Source: Antedon mediterranea (taxonomy: Eukaryota > Echinodermata > Crinoidea > Comatulida > Antedonidae). From it: a stretch of DNA of 64,000 nt. Under the pieces are notes generated by a model. It was not told the DNA's origin. It saw only the letters and a program-made list of their open reading frames with translations, and did no database searches. A program made the position numbers and the translations under genes. Location of the stretch: the NCBI RefSeq assembly GCF_964355755.1, contig NC_092674.1:21290001-21354000 (forward strand), written 5' to 3'. This document shows positions 1-13,600 of the stretch, one piece after another. The stretch's first letter is position 1. The number at the start of each line of letters is the position of its first letter.

Positions 1-304
1 AATACGTTATAAACGACATGGACCGGGATGACGATACATGGATTGGGGCGAGTAGGGTCCAGTCATTTCAGAAAAATACCATTTGCCCCGGTCCATGCCG
101 TCTAGCTGTCATTTTACGCCATTTTAAAACGTTACTACAATTTAAGGTTTTCATAAAAAATGCAATGTAGTAACGTTTTAAAATGGCGTAAAATGGCAGC
201 TAGACGGTATGGACAGGGGCAAGTGGTCTTTTTCTATAATAACTGGACCCTACTCGCCCCAAACCATGTATCGTCATCCCGGTCCATGCCGTTTATAACG
301 TAAT
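1..304. repeat. Strand-switch palindrome in the satellite
   Basis: Positions 1-137 are a monomer in reverse orientation and 168-304 are its forward counterpart, with a 30-base spacer (138-167). All later monomers are forward. The window start therefore sits at a head-to-head junction of the array. Arms match with only a few differences. Confidence 0.9.
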
Positions 305-3300
305 TATAGCCCTATAAATCATTCGGTTATATTGCATTTTTTATAAAAAAAGACGATAAATTGTATTAATGTTTTAAAATGGCGTAAAATGATAGCCAAA
401 CGGCATGGACCGGGACAAGTGGTATTTTTCTATAATGACTGGACCCTACTCGCCCAACCCATGTATCGTCATCCCGGTCCATGCCGTTTATAACGTAATT
501 ATAGCCCTATATATCATCCGTTTATATTGCATTTTTTATAAAAACGTTAAATTGTAGTAACGTTTTAATATGTCGTAAAATGGCAGCTAGACGGCATGGA
601 CCGGGTAAAGTGGTATTTTTCTGAAACTACTGGACCCTACTAGCCCCAACCCATGTATCGTCATCCCGGTCCATGCCGTTTATAACGTAATTATAGCCCT
701 ATAAATCATGCGTTTATATTGCATTTTTTATTTTAAAAAACGTTAAATTGTAGTAACGGTAACGTTTTAAAATGGCGTAAAATGACAGCTAGATGGCATG
801 GACCGGGAAAAGTGGTATTTTTATGCAATGACTGGACCCTACTCGCCCCAACCCATGTATCGTCATCCCGGTCCATGCCGTTTATAACGTAATCATAGCC
901 CTATATATCATCCTGTTATATTGCATTTTTTATTTTAAAAAACGTTAAATTGTAGTAACATTTTAAAATGGCGTGAAATGGCAGCTAGACGGCATGGACC
1001 GGGGCAAGTGGTATATTTCTGAAACGACTGGACCCTACTAGCCCCAACCCACGTATCGTCATCCCGGTCCATGCCGTTTATAACGTAATTATAGCCCTAT
1101 AAATCATTCGGTTATATTGCATTTTTTTTATAAAAAAAGACGTTAAATTGTATTAATGTTTTAAAATGGCGTAAAGTGATAGCTAGACGGCATGGACCGG
1201 GGCAAGTGGTATTTTCTGAATTGACTGGACCCTACTTGCCCCAACCCGTGTATCGTCTTCCCGGTCCATGCCGTTTATAACGTAATTATAGCCCTATAAA
1301 TCATACGTTTACATTGCATTTTTTAATGAAAACCTTAAATTGTAGTAACGTTTTAAAATGGCGTAAAATGACAGCTAGACGGCATGGACCGGGGTAAGAT
1401 GTATTTTTCTTAAATGACTGGACCCTACTCGCCCCAACCCATGTATCGTCATCCCGGTCCATGCCGTTTATAACGTAATTATAGCCCTATATTTCATCCG
1501 GTTATATTGCATTTTTTATAAAAACGTTAAATTGTAGTAAGGTTTTAAAATGGCGTGAAATGGCAGCTAGACGGCATGGACCGGGTCAAGTGGTATTTTT
1601 CTGAAACTACTGGACCCTAACTAGCCCCAACCCATGTATCGTCATCCCGGTCCATGCCGTTTATAACGTAATTATAGCCCTATAAATCATTCGGTTATAT
1701 TGCATTTTGTATTCAAAAAAATTAAATTGTAGTACCGGTAACGTTTTAAAATGGCTTAAAATGACAGCTAGACGGCATGGACCGGGGCAAGTGGTATTTT
1801 TCTGAAACTACTGGACCCTACTAGCCCCAACCCATGTATCGTCATCCCGGTCCATGCCGTTTATAACGTAATTATAGCCCTATAAATCATTCGGTTATAT
1901 TGCATTTTGTATTTAAAAAAATTAAATTGTAGTACCGGTAACGTTTTAAAATGGCTTAAAATGACAGCTAGACGGCATGGACCGGGTCAAGTGGTATTTT
2001 TCTGAAACTACTGGACCCTACTAGCTCCAACCCATGTATCGTCATCCAGATCCATGCCGTTTATAACGTAATTATAGCCCTATAAATCATTCGGTTATAT
2101 TGCATTTTGTATTTAAAAAAATTAAATTGTAGTACCGGTAACGTTTTAAAATGGCTTTAAATGACAGCTAGACGGCATGGACCGGGGCAAGTGGTATTTT
2201 TCTAAAATAACTGGACCCTACTCGCTCCAACCCATGTATCGTCATCCCGGTCCATGCCGTTTATAACGTAATTATAGCCCTATACATCATACGTTTACAT
2301 TGCATTTTTTATGAAAACCTTAATTTGTAGTAACGTTTTAAAATGGCGTAAAATGACAGCTAGACGGCATGGACCGGGGTAAGAGGTATATTTCTGAAAT
2401 GACTGGACCCTACTCGCCCCAACCCATGTATTGTCATCCCGGTCCATGCCGTTTATAACGTAATTATAGCCCTATATATCATCCGGTTATATTGCATTTT
2501 TTATAAAAACGTTAAATTGTAGTAAGGTTTTAAAATGGCGTGAAATGGCAGCTAGACGGCATGGACCGGGGCAAGTGGTATATTTCTGAAACGACTGGAC
2601 CCTACTAGCCCCAACCCATGTATCGTCATCCCGGTCCATGCCGTTTATAACGTAATTATAGCCCTATAAATCATTCGGTTATATTGCATTTTTTATAAAA
2701 AAACACGTTAAATTGTAGTAACGTTTTAAAATGGCGTAAAATGATAGCTAGACGGCATGGACCGGGGCATGTGGTATTTTTCTGAATTGACTGGACCCTA
2801 CTTGCCCCAACCCATGTATCGTCATCCCGGTCCATGCCGTTTATAACGTAATTATAGCCCTATACATCATACGTTTACATTGCATTTTTTATGAAAACCT
2901 TAAATTGTAGTAACGTTTTAAAATGGCGTAAAATGACAGCTAGACGACATGTACCGGGGTAAGAGGTATATTTCTGAAATGACTGGATCCTACTCGCCCC
3001 AATCCATGTATCGTCATCCCGGTCCATGCCGTTTATAACGTAATTATAGCCCTATATATCATCCGGTTATATTGCATTTTTTATAAAAACGTTAAATTGT
3101 AGTAAGGTTTTAAAATGGCGTGAAATGGCAGCTAGACGGCATGGACCGGGGCAAGTGGTATATTTCTGAAACGACTGGACCCTACTAGCCCCAACCCATG
3201 TATCGTCACCCCGGTCCATGCCGTTTATAACGTAATTATAGCCCTATAAATCATTTGGTTATATTGCATTTTTTATTTAAAAAAATTAAATTGTAGTACC

Positions 3301-6300
3301 GGTAACGTTTTAAAATGGCTTAAAATGACAGCTAGACGGCATGGACCGGGGCAAGTGGTATTTTTCTGAAATGACTGGACCCTACTTGCCCCAACCCATG
3401 TATCGTCATCCCGGTCTATGCCGTTTATAACGTAATTATAGCCCTATATATCATCCTGTTATATTGCATTTTTTATTTAAAAAAACGTTAAATTGTAGTA
3501 ACGTTTTAAAATGGCGTAAAATGACAGCTAGACGGCATGGACCGGGGCAAGTGGTATTTTTCTGAAACGACTGGACCCTACTAGCCCCAACCCATGTATC
3601 GTCATCCCGGTCCATGCCGTTTATAACGTAATTATAGCCCTATATATCATCCGGTAATATTGCATTTTTTATAAAAACGTTAAATTGTAGTAAGGTTTTA
3701 AAATGGCGTGAAATGGCAGCTAGACGGCATGGACCGGGGCAAGTGGTATATTTCTGAAATGACTGGATCCTACTAGCCCCAACCCATGTATCGTCATCCC
3801 GGTCCATGCCGTTTATAACGTAATTATAGCCCTATAAATCATTCGGTTATATTGCATTTTTTATAAAAAAACACGTTAAATTGTAGTAACGTTTTAAAAT
3901 GGCGTAAAATGATAGCTAGACGGCATGGACCGGGGCATGTGGTATTTTTCTGAATTGACTGGACCCTACTTGCCCCAACCCATGTATCGTCATCCCGGTC
4001 CATGCCGTTTATAACGTAATTATAGCCCTATAAATCATACGTTTACATTGCATTTTTTATGAAAACCTTAAATTGTAGTAACGTTTTAAAATGGCGTAAA
4101 ATGACAGCTAGACGGCATGGACCGGGGTAAGAGGTATATTTCTGAAATGACTGGACCCTACTCGCCCCAATCCATGTATCGTCATCCTGGTCCATGCCGT
4201 TTATAACGTAATTATAGCCCTATATATCATCCGGTTATATTGCATTTTTTATAAAAACGTTAAATTGTAGTAAGGTTTTAAAATGGCGTGAAATGGCAGC
4301 TAGACGGCATGGACCGGGGCAAGTGGTATATTTCTGAAACGACTGGACCCTACTAGCCCCAACCCATGTATCGTCACCCCGGTCCATGCCGTTTATAACG
4401 TAATTATAGCCCTATAAATCATTTGGTTATATTGCATTTTTTATTTTAAAAAATTAAATTGTAGTACCGGTAACGTTTTAAAATGGCTTAAAATGACAGC
4501 TAGACGGCATGGACCGGGGCAAGTGGTATTTTTCTGAAATGACTGGACCCTACTTGCCCCAACCCATGTATCGTCATCCCGGTCTATGCCGTTTATAACG
4601 TAATTATAGCCCTATATATCATCCTGTTATATTGCATTTTTTATTTAAAAAAACGTTAAATTGTAGTAACGTTTTAAAATGGCGTAAAATGACAGCTAGA
4701 CGGCATGGACCGGGGCAAGTGGTATTTTTCTGAAACGACTGGACCCTACTAGCCCCAACCCATGTATCGTCATCCCGGTCCATGCCGTTTATAACGTAAT
4801 TATAGCCCTATATATCATCCGGTAATATTGCATTTTTTATAAAAACGTTAAATTGTAGTAAGGTTTTAAAATGGCGTGAAATGGCAGCTAGACGGCATGG
4901 ACCGGGGCAAGTGGTATATTTCTGAAATGACTGGATCCTACTAGCCCCAACCCATGTATCGTCATCCCGGTCCATGCCGTTTATAACGTAATTATAGCCC
5001 TATAAATCATTCGGTTATATTGCATTTTTTATAAAAAAACACGTTAAATTGTAGTAACGTTTTAAAATGGCGTAAAATGATAGCTAGACGGCATGGACCG
5101 GGGCATGTGGTATTTTTCTGAATTGACTGGACCCTACTTGCCCCAACCCATGTATCGTCATCCCGGTCCATGCCGTTTATAACGTAATTATAGCCCTATA
5201 AATCATACGTTTACATTGCATTTTTTATGAAAACCTTAAATTGTAGTAACGTTTTAAAATGGCGTAAAATGACAGCTAGACGGCATGGACCGGGGTAAGA
5301 GGTATATTTCTGAAATGACTGGACCCTACTCGCCCCAATCCATGTATCGTCATCCCGGTCCATGCCGTTTATAACGTAATTATAGCCCTATATATCATCC
5401 GGTTATATTGCATTTTTTATAAAAACGTTAAATTGTAGTAAGGTTTTAAAATGGCGTGAAATGGCAGCTAGACGGCATGGACCGGGGCAAGTGGTATATT
5501 TCTAAAACGACTGGACCCTACTAGCCCCAACCCATGTATCGTCATCCCGATCCATGCCGTATATAACGTAATTATAGCCCTATAAATCATTCGGTTATAT
5601 TGCATTTTTTATTTTAAAAAATTAAATTGTAGTACCGGTAACGTTTTAAAATGGCGTAAAATGACAGCTAGACGGCATGGACCGGGGCAAGTGGTATTTT
5701 ACTGAAATGACTGGACCCTACTTGCCCCAACCCATGTATCGTCATCCCGGTCTATGCCGTTTATAACGTAATTATAGCCCTATATATCATCCTGTTTTAT
5801 TGCATTTTTTATTTAAAAAAACGTTAAATTGTAGTAACGTTTTAAAATGGCGTAAAATGACAGCTAGACGGCATGGACCGAGGCAAGTGGTATTTTTCTG
5901 AAACGACTGGACCCTACTAGCCCCAACCCATGTATCGTCATCCCGGTCCATGCCGATTATAACGTAATTATAGCCCTATATATCATCCGGTAATATTGCA
6001 TTTTTTATAAAAACGTTAAATTGTAGTAAGGTTTTAAAATGGCGTGAAATGGCAGCTAGACGGCATGGACCGGGGCAAGTGGTATATTTCTGAAACGACG
6101 TGACCCTACTAGCCCCAACCCATGTATCGTCATCCCGGTCCATGCCGTTTATAACGTAATTATAGCCCTATAAATCATTCGGTTATATTGCATTTTTTAT
6201 AAAAAAACACGTTAAATTGTAGTAACGTTTTAAAATGGCGTAAAATGATAGCTAGACGGCATGGACCGGGGCATGTGGTATTTTTCTGAATTGACTGGAC

Positions 6301-7604
6301 CCTACTTGCCCCAACCCATGTATCGTCATCCCGGTCCATGCCGTTTATAACGTAATTATAGCCCTATAAATCATACGTTTACATTGCATTTTTTATGAAA
6401 ACCTTAAATTGTAGTAACGTTTTAAAATGGCGTAAAATGACAGCTAGACGGCATGGACCGGGGTAAGAGCTATATTTCTGAAATGACTGGACCCTACTCG
6501 CCCCAATCCATGTATCGTCATCCCGGTCCATGCCGTTTATAACGTAATTATAGCCCTATATATCATCCGGTTATATTGCATTTTTTATAAAAACGTTAAA
6601 TTGTAGTAAGGTTTTAAAATGGCGTGAAATGGCAGCTAGACGGCATGGACCGGGGCAAGTGGTATATTTCTGAAACGACTGGACCCTACTAGCCCCAACC
6701 CATGTATCGTCATCCCGGTCCATGCCGTTTATAACGTAATTATAGCCCTATAAATCATTTGGTTATATTGCATTTTTTATTTAAAAAAATTAAATTGTAG
6801 AACCAGTAACATTTTAAAATGGCGTAAAATGAGAGCTAGACGGCATGGACCGGGGCAAGTGGTATTTTTCTGAAATGACTGGACCCTACTTGCCCCAACC
6901 CATGTATCGTCATCCCGGTCTATGCCGTTTATAACGTAATTATAGCCCTATATATCATCCTGTTATATTGCATTTTTTATTTAAAAATACGTTAAATTGT
7001 AGTAACGTTTTAAAATGGCGTAAAATGACAGCTAGACGGCATGGACCGGGGCAAGTGGTATTTTTCTGAAACGACTGGACCCTACTAGCCCCAACCCATG
7101 TATCGTCATCCCGGTCCATGCCGTTTATAACGTAATTATAGCCCTATATATCATCCGGTAATATTGCATTTTTTATAAAAACGTTAAATTGTAGTAAGGT
7201 TTTAAAATGGCGTGAAATGGCAGCTAGACGGCATGGACCGGGGCAAGTGGTATATTTCTGAAACGACTGGACCCTACTAGCCCCAACCCATGTATCGTCA
7301 TCCCGGTCCATGCCGTTTATAACGTAATTATAGCCCTATAAATCATTCGGTTATATTGCATTTTTTATAAAAAAACACGTTACATTGTAGTAACGTTTTA
7401 AAATGGCGTAAAATGATAGCTAGACGGCATGGACCGGGGCATGTGGTATTTTTCTGAATTGACTGGACCCTACTTGCCCCAACCCATGTATCGTCATCCC
7501 GGTCCATGCCGTTTATAACGTAATTATAGCCCTATAAATCATACGTTTACATTGCATTTTTTATGAAAACCTTAAATTGTAGTAACGTTTTAAAATGGCG
7601 TAAA

Positions 7605-7640
7605 ATGACAGCTAGACGGCATGGACCATGCCGTTTATAA
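7605..7640 (+). repeat. Hairpin-deleted monomer, marker of the 3.05-kb repeat
   Basis: Here, and again near 10,668 and 13,713, a monomer lacks everything between its two inverted 15-mers and reads ACGGCATGGACCATGCCGT. The three copies are 3,052 and 3,045 bp apart. The missing part is the hairpin loop plus half of each arm. Confidence 0.9.
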
Positions 7641-10600
7641 CGTAATTATAGCCCTATATATCATCCGGTTATATTGCATTTTTTATAAAAACGTTAAATT
7701 GTAGTAAGGTTTTAAAATGGCGTGAAATGGCAGCTAGACGGCATGGACCGGGGCAAGTGGTATATTTCTGAAACGACTGGACCCTACTAGCCCCAACCCA
7801 TGTATCGTCATCCCGTTCCATGCCGTTTATAACGTAATTATAGCCCTATATATCATCCTGTTATATTGCATTTTTTATTTAAAAAAAAATTAAATTGTAG
7901 TAACGTTTAAAATGGCGCAAAATGACAGATAGACGGCCTGGACCGGGGCAAGTGGTATTTTTCTGAAACTACTGGACCCTACTAGCCCCAACCCATGTAT
8001 CGTCATCCCGGTCCATGCCGTTTATAACGTAATTATAGCCCTATAAATCATTCGGTTATATTGCATTTTGTATTTAAAAAAATTAAATTGTAGTACCGGT
8101 AACGTTTTAAAATGGCTTAAAATGACAGCTAGACGCATGGACCGGGTCAAGTGGTATTTTTCTGAAACTACTGGACCCTACTAGCTCCAACCCATGTATC
8201 GTCATCCAGATCCATGCCGTTTATAACGTAATTATAGCCCTATAAATCATTCGGTTATATTGCATTTTGTATTTAAAAAAATTAAATTGTAGTACCGGTA
8301 ACGTTTTAAAATGGCTTTAAATGACAGCTAGACGGCATGGACCGGGGCAAGTGGTATTTTTCTGAAATAACTGGACCCTACTCGCTCCAACCCATGTATC
8401 GTCATCCAGATCCATGCCGTTTATAACGTAATTATAGCCCTATAAATCATTCGGTTATATTGCATTTTTTATAAAAACGTTAAATTGTAGTAAGGTTTTA
8501 AAATGGCGTGAAATGGCAGCTAGACGACATGGACCGGGGCAAGTGGTATATTTCTAAAACGAATGGACCCTACTAGCCCCAACCCATGTATCGTCATCCC
8601 GATCCATGCCGTATATAACGTAATTATAGCCTTATAAATCATTCGGTTATATTGCATTTTTTATTTTAAAAAATTAAATTGTAGTACCGGTAACGTTTTA
8701 AAATGGCGTAAAATGACAGCTAGACGGCATGGACCGGGGCAAGTGGTATTTTACTGAAATGACTGGACCCTACTTGCCCCAACCCATGTATCGTCATCCC
8801 GGTCTATGCCGTTTATAACGTAATTATAGCCCTATATATCATCCTGTTTTATTGCATTTTTTATTTAAAAAAACGTTAAATTGTAGTAACGTTTTAAAAT
8901 GGCGTAAAATGACAGCTAGACGGCATGGACCGAGGCAAGTGGTATTTTTCTGAAACGACTGGACCCTACTAGCCCCAACCCATGTATCGTCATCCCGGTC
9001 CATGCCGATTATAACGTAATTATAGCCCTATATATCATCCGGTAATATTGCATTTTTTATAAAAACGTTAAATTGTAGTAAGGTTTTAAAATGGCGTGAA
9101 ATGGCAGCTAGACGGCATGGACCGGGGCAAGTGGTATATTTCTGAAACGACTGGACCCTACTAGCCCCAACCCATGTATCGTCATCCCGGTCCATGCCGT
9201 TTATAACGTAATTATAGCCCTATAAATCATTCGGTTATATTGCATTTTTTATAAAAAAACACGTTAAATTGTAGTAACGTATTAAAATGGCGTAAAATGA
9301 TAGCTAGACGGCATGGACCGGGGCATGTGGTATTTTTCTGAATTGACTGGACCCTACTTGCCCCAACCCATGTATCGTCATCCCGGTCCATGCCGTTTAT
9401 AACGTAATTATAGCCCTATAAATCATACGTTTACATTGCATTTTTTATGAAAACCTTAAATTGTAGTAACGTTTTAAAATGGCGTAAAATGACAGCTAGA
9501 CGGCATGGACCGGGGTAAGAGCTATATTTCTGAAATGACTGGACCCTACTCGCCCCAATTCATGTATCGTCATCCCGGTCCATGCCGTTTATAACGTAAT
9601 TATAGCCCTATATATCATCCGGTTATATTGCATTTTTTATAAAAACGTTAAATTGTAGTAAGGTTTTAAAATGGCGTGAAATGGCAGCTAGACGGCATGG
9701 ACCGGGGCAAGTGGTATATTTCTGAAACGACTGGACCCTACTAGCCCCAACCCATGTATCGTCATCCCGGTCCATGCCGTTTATAACGTAATTATAGCCC
9801 TATAAATCTTTTGGTTATATTGCATTTTTTATTTAAAAAAATTAAATTATAGAACCGGTAACATTTTAAAATGGCGTAAAATGAGAGCTAGACGGCATGG
9901 ACCGGGGCAAGTGGTATTTTTCTGAAATGACTGGACCCTACTTGCCCCAACCCATGTATCGTCATCCCGGTCTATGCCGTTTATAACGTAATTATAGCCC
10001 TATATATCATCCTGTTATATTGCATTTTTTATTTAAAAATACGTTAAATTGTAGTAACGTTTTAAAATGGCGTAAAATGACAGCTAGACGGCATGGACCG
10101 GGGCAAGTGGTATTTTTCTGAAACGACTGGACCCTACTAGCCCCAACCCATGTATCGTCATCCCGGTCCATGCCGTTTATAACGTAATTATAGCCCTATA
10201 TATCATCCGGTAATATTGCATTTTTTATAAAAACGTTAAATTGTAGTAAGGTTTTAAAATGGCGTGAAATGGCAGCTAGACGGCATGGACCGGGGCAAGT
10301 GGTATATTTCTGAAACGACTGGACCCTACTAGCCCCAACCCATGTATCGTCATCCCGGTCCATGCCGTTTATAACGTAATTATAGCCCTATAAATCATTC
10401 GGTTATATTGCATTTTTTATAAAAAAACACGTTAAATTGTAGTAACGTTTTAAAATGGCGTAAAATGATAGCTAGACGGCATGGACCGGGGCATGTGGTA
10501 TTTTTCTGAATTGACTGGACCCTACTTGCCCCAACCCATGTATCGTCATCCCGGTCCATGCCGTTTATAACGTAATTATAGCCCTATAAATCATACGTTT

Positions 10601-13600
10601 ACATTGCATTTTTTATGAAAACCTTAAATTGTAGTAACGTTTTAAAATGGCGTAAAATGACAGCTAGACGGCATGGACCATGCCGTTTATAACGTAATTA
10701 TAGCCCTATATATCATCCGGTTATATTGCATTTTTTATAAAAACGTTAAATTGTAGTAAGGTTTTAAAATGGCGTGAAATGGCAGCTAGACGGCATGGAC
10801 CGGGGCAAGTGGTATATTTCTGAAACGACTGGACCCTACTAGCCCCAACCCATGTATCGTCATCCCGTTCCATGCCGTTTATAACGTAATTATAGCCCTA
10901 TATATCATCCTGTTATATTGCATTTTTTATTTAAAAAAAAATTAAATTGTAGTAACGTTTAAAATGGCGCAAAATGACAGCTAGACGGCCTGGACCGGGG
11001 CAAGTGGTATTTTTCTGAAACTACTGGACCCTACTAGCCCCAACCCATGTATCGTCATCCCGGTCCATGCCGTTTATAACGTAATTATAGCCCTATAAAT
11101 CATTCGGTTATATTGCATTTTGTATTTAAAAAAATTAAATTGTAGTACCGGTAACGTTTTAAAATGGCTTAAAATGACAGCTAGACGGCATGGACCGGGT
11201 CAAGTGGTATTTTTCTGAAACTACTGGACCCTACTAGCTCCAACCCATGTATCGTCATCCAGATCCATGCCGTTTATAACGTAATTATAGCCCTATAAAT
11301 CATTCGGTTATATTGCATTTTGTATTTAAAAAAATTAAATTGTAGTACCGGTAACGTTTTAAAATGGCTTTAAATGACAGCTAGACGGCATGGACCGGGG
11401 CAAGTGGTATTTTTCTGAAATAACTGGACCCTACTCGCTCCAACCCATGTATCGTCATCCAGATCCATGCCGTTTATAACGTAATTATAGCCCTATAAAT
11501 CATTCGGTTATATTGCATTTTTTATAAAAACGTTAAATTGTAGTAAGGTTTTAAAATGGCGTGAAATGGCAGCTAGACGACATGGACCGGGGCAAGTGGT
11601 ATATTTCTAAAACGAATGGACCCTACTAGCCCCAACCCATGTATCGTCATCCCGATCCATGCCGTATATAACGTAATTATAGCCCTATATATCATCCGGT
11701 AATATTGCATTTTTTATAAAAACGTTAAATTGTAGTAAGGATTTAAAATGGCGTGAAATGGCAGCTAGACGGCATGGACCGGGGCAAGTGGTATATTTCT
11801 GAAACGACTGGACCCTACTAGCCCCAACCCATGTATCGTCATCCCGGTCTATGCCGTTTATAACGTAATTATAGCCCTATATATCATCCTGTTTTATTGC
11901 ATTTTTTATTTAAAAAAACGTTAAATTGTAGTAACGTTTTAAAATGGCGTAAAATGACAGCTAGACGGCATGGACCGAGGCAAGTGGTATTTTTCTGAAA
12001 CGACTGGACTTTACTAGCCCCAACCCATGTATCGTCATCCCGGTCCATGCCGATTATAACGTAATTATAGCCCTATATATCATCCGGTAATATTGCATTT
12101 TTTATAAAAACGTTAAATTGTAGTAAGGTTTTAAAATGGCGTGAAATGGCAGCTAGACGGCATGGACCGGGGCAAGTGGTATATTTCTGAAACGACTGGA
12201 CCCTACTAGCCCCAACCCATGTATCGTCATCCCGGTCCATGCCGTTTATAACGTAATTATAGCCCTATAAATCATTCGGTTATATTGCATTTTTTATAAA
12301 AAAACACGTTAAATTGTAGTAACGTTTTAAAATGGCGTAAAATGATAGCTAGACGGCATGGACCGGGGCATGTGGTATTTTTCTGAATTGACTGGACCCT
12401 ACTTGCCCCAACCCATGTATCGTCATCCCGGTCCATGCCGTTTATAACGTAATTATAGCCCTATAAATCATACGTTTACATTGCATTTTTTATGAAAACC
12501 TTAAATTGTAGTAACGTTTTAAAATGGCGTAAAATGACAGCTAGACGGCATGGACCGGGGTAAGAGCTATATTTCTGAAATGACTGGACCCTACTCGCCC
12601 CAATCCATGTATCGTCATCCCGGTCCATGCCGTTTATAACGTAATTATAGCCCTATATATCATCCGGTTATATTGCATTTTTTATAAAAACGTTAAATTG
12701 TAGTAAGGTTTTAAAATGGCGTGAAATGGCAGCTAGACGGCATGGACCGGGGCAAGTGGTATATTTCTGAAACGACTGGACCCTACTAGCCCCAACCCAT
12801 GTATCGTCATCCCGGTCCATGCCGTTTATAACGTAATTATAGCCCTATAAATCATTTGGTTATATTGCATTTTTTATTTAAAAAAATTAAATTATAGAAC
12901 CGGTAACATTTTAAAATGGCGTAAAATGAGAGCTAGACGGCATGGACCGGGGCAAGTGGTATTTTTCTGAAATGACTGGACCCTACTTGCCCCAACCCAT
13001 GTATCGTCATCCCGGTCTATGCCGTTTATAACGTAATTATAGCCCTATATATCATCCTGTTATATTGCATTTTTTATTTAAAAATACGTTAAATTGTAGT
13101 AACGTTTTAAAATGGCGTAAAATGACAGCTAGACGGCATGGACCGGGGCAAGTGGTATTTTTCTGAAACGACTGGACCCTACTAGCCCCAACCCATGTAT
13201 CGTCATCCCGGTCCATGCCGTTTATAACGTAATTATAGCCCTATATATCATCCGGTAATATTGCATTTTTTATAAAAACGTTAAATTGTAGTAAGGTTTT
13301 AAAATGGCGTGAAATGGCAGCTAGACGGCATGGACCGGGGCAAGTGGTATATTTCTGAAACGACTGGACCCTACTAGCCCCAACCCATGTATCGTCATCC
13401 CGGTCCATGCCGTTTATAACGTAATTATAGCCCTATAAATCATTCGGTTATATTGCATTTTTTATAAAAAAACACGTTAAATTGTAGTAACGTTTTAAAA
13501 TGGCGTAAAATGATAGCTAGACGGCATGGACCGGGGCATGTGGTATTTTTCTGAATTGACTGGACCCTACTTGCCCCAACCCATGTATCGTCATCCCGGT

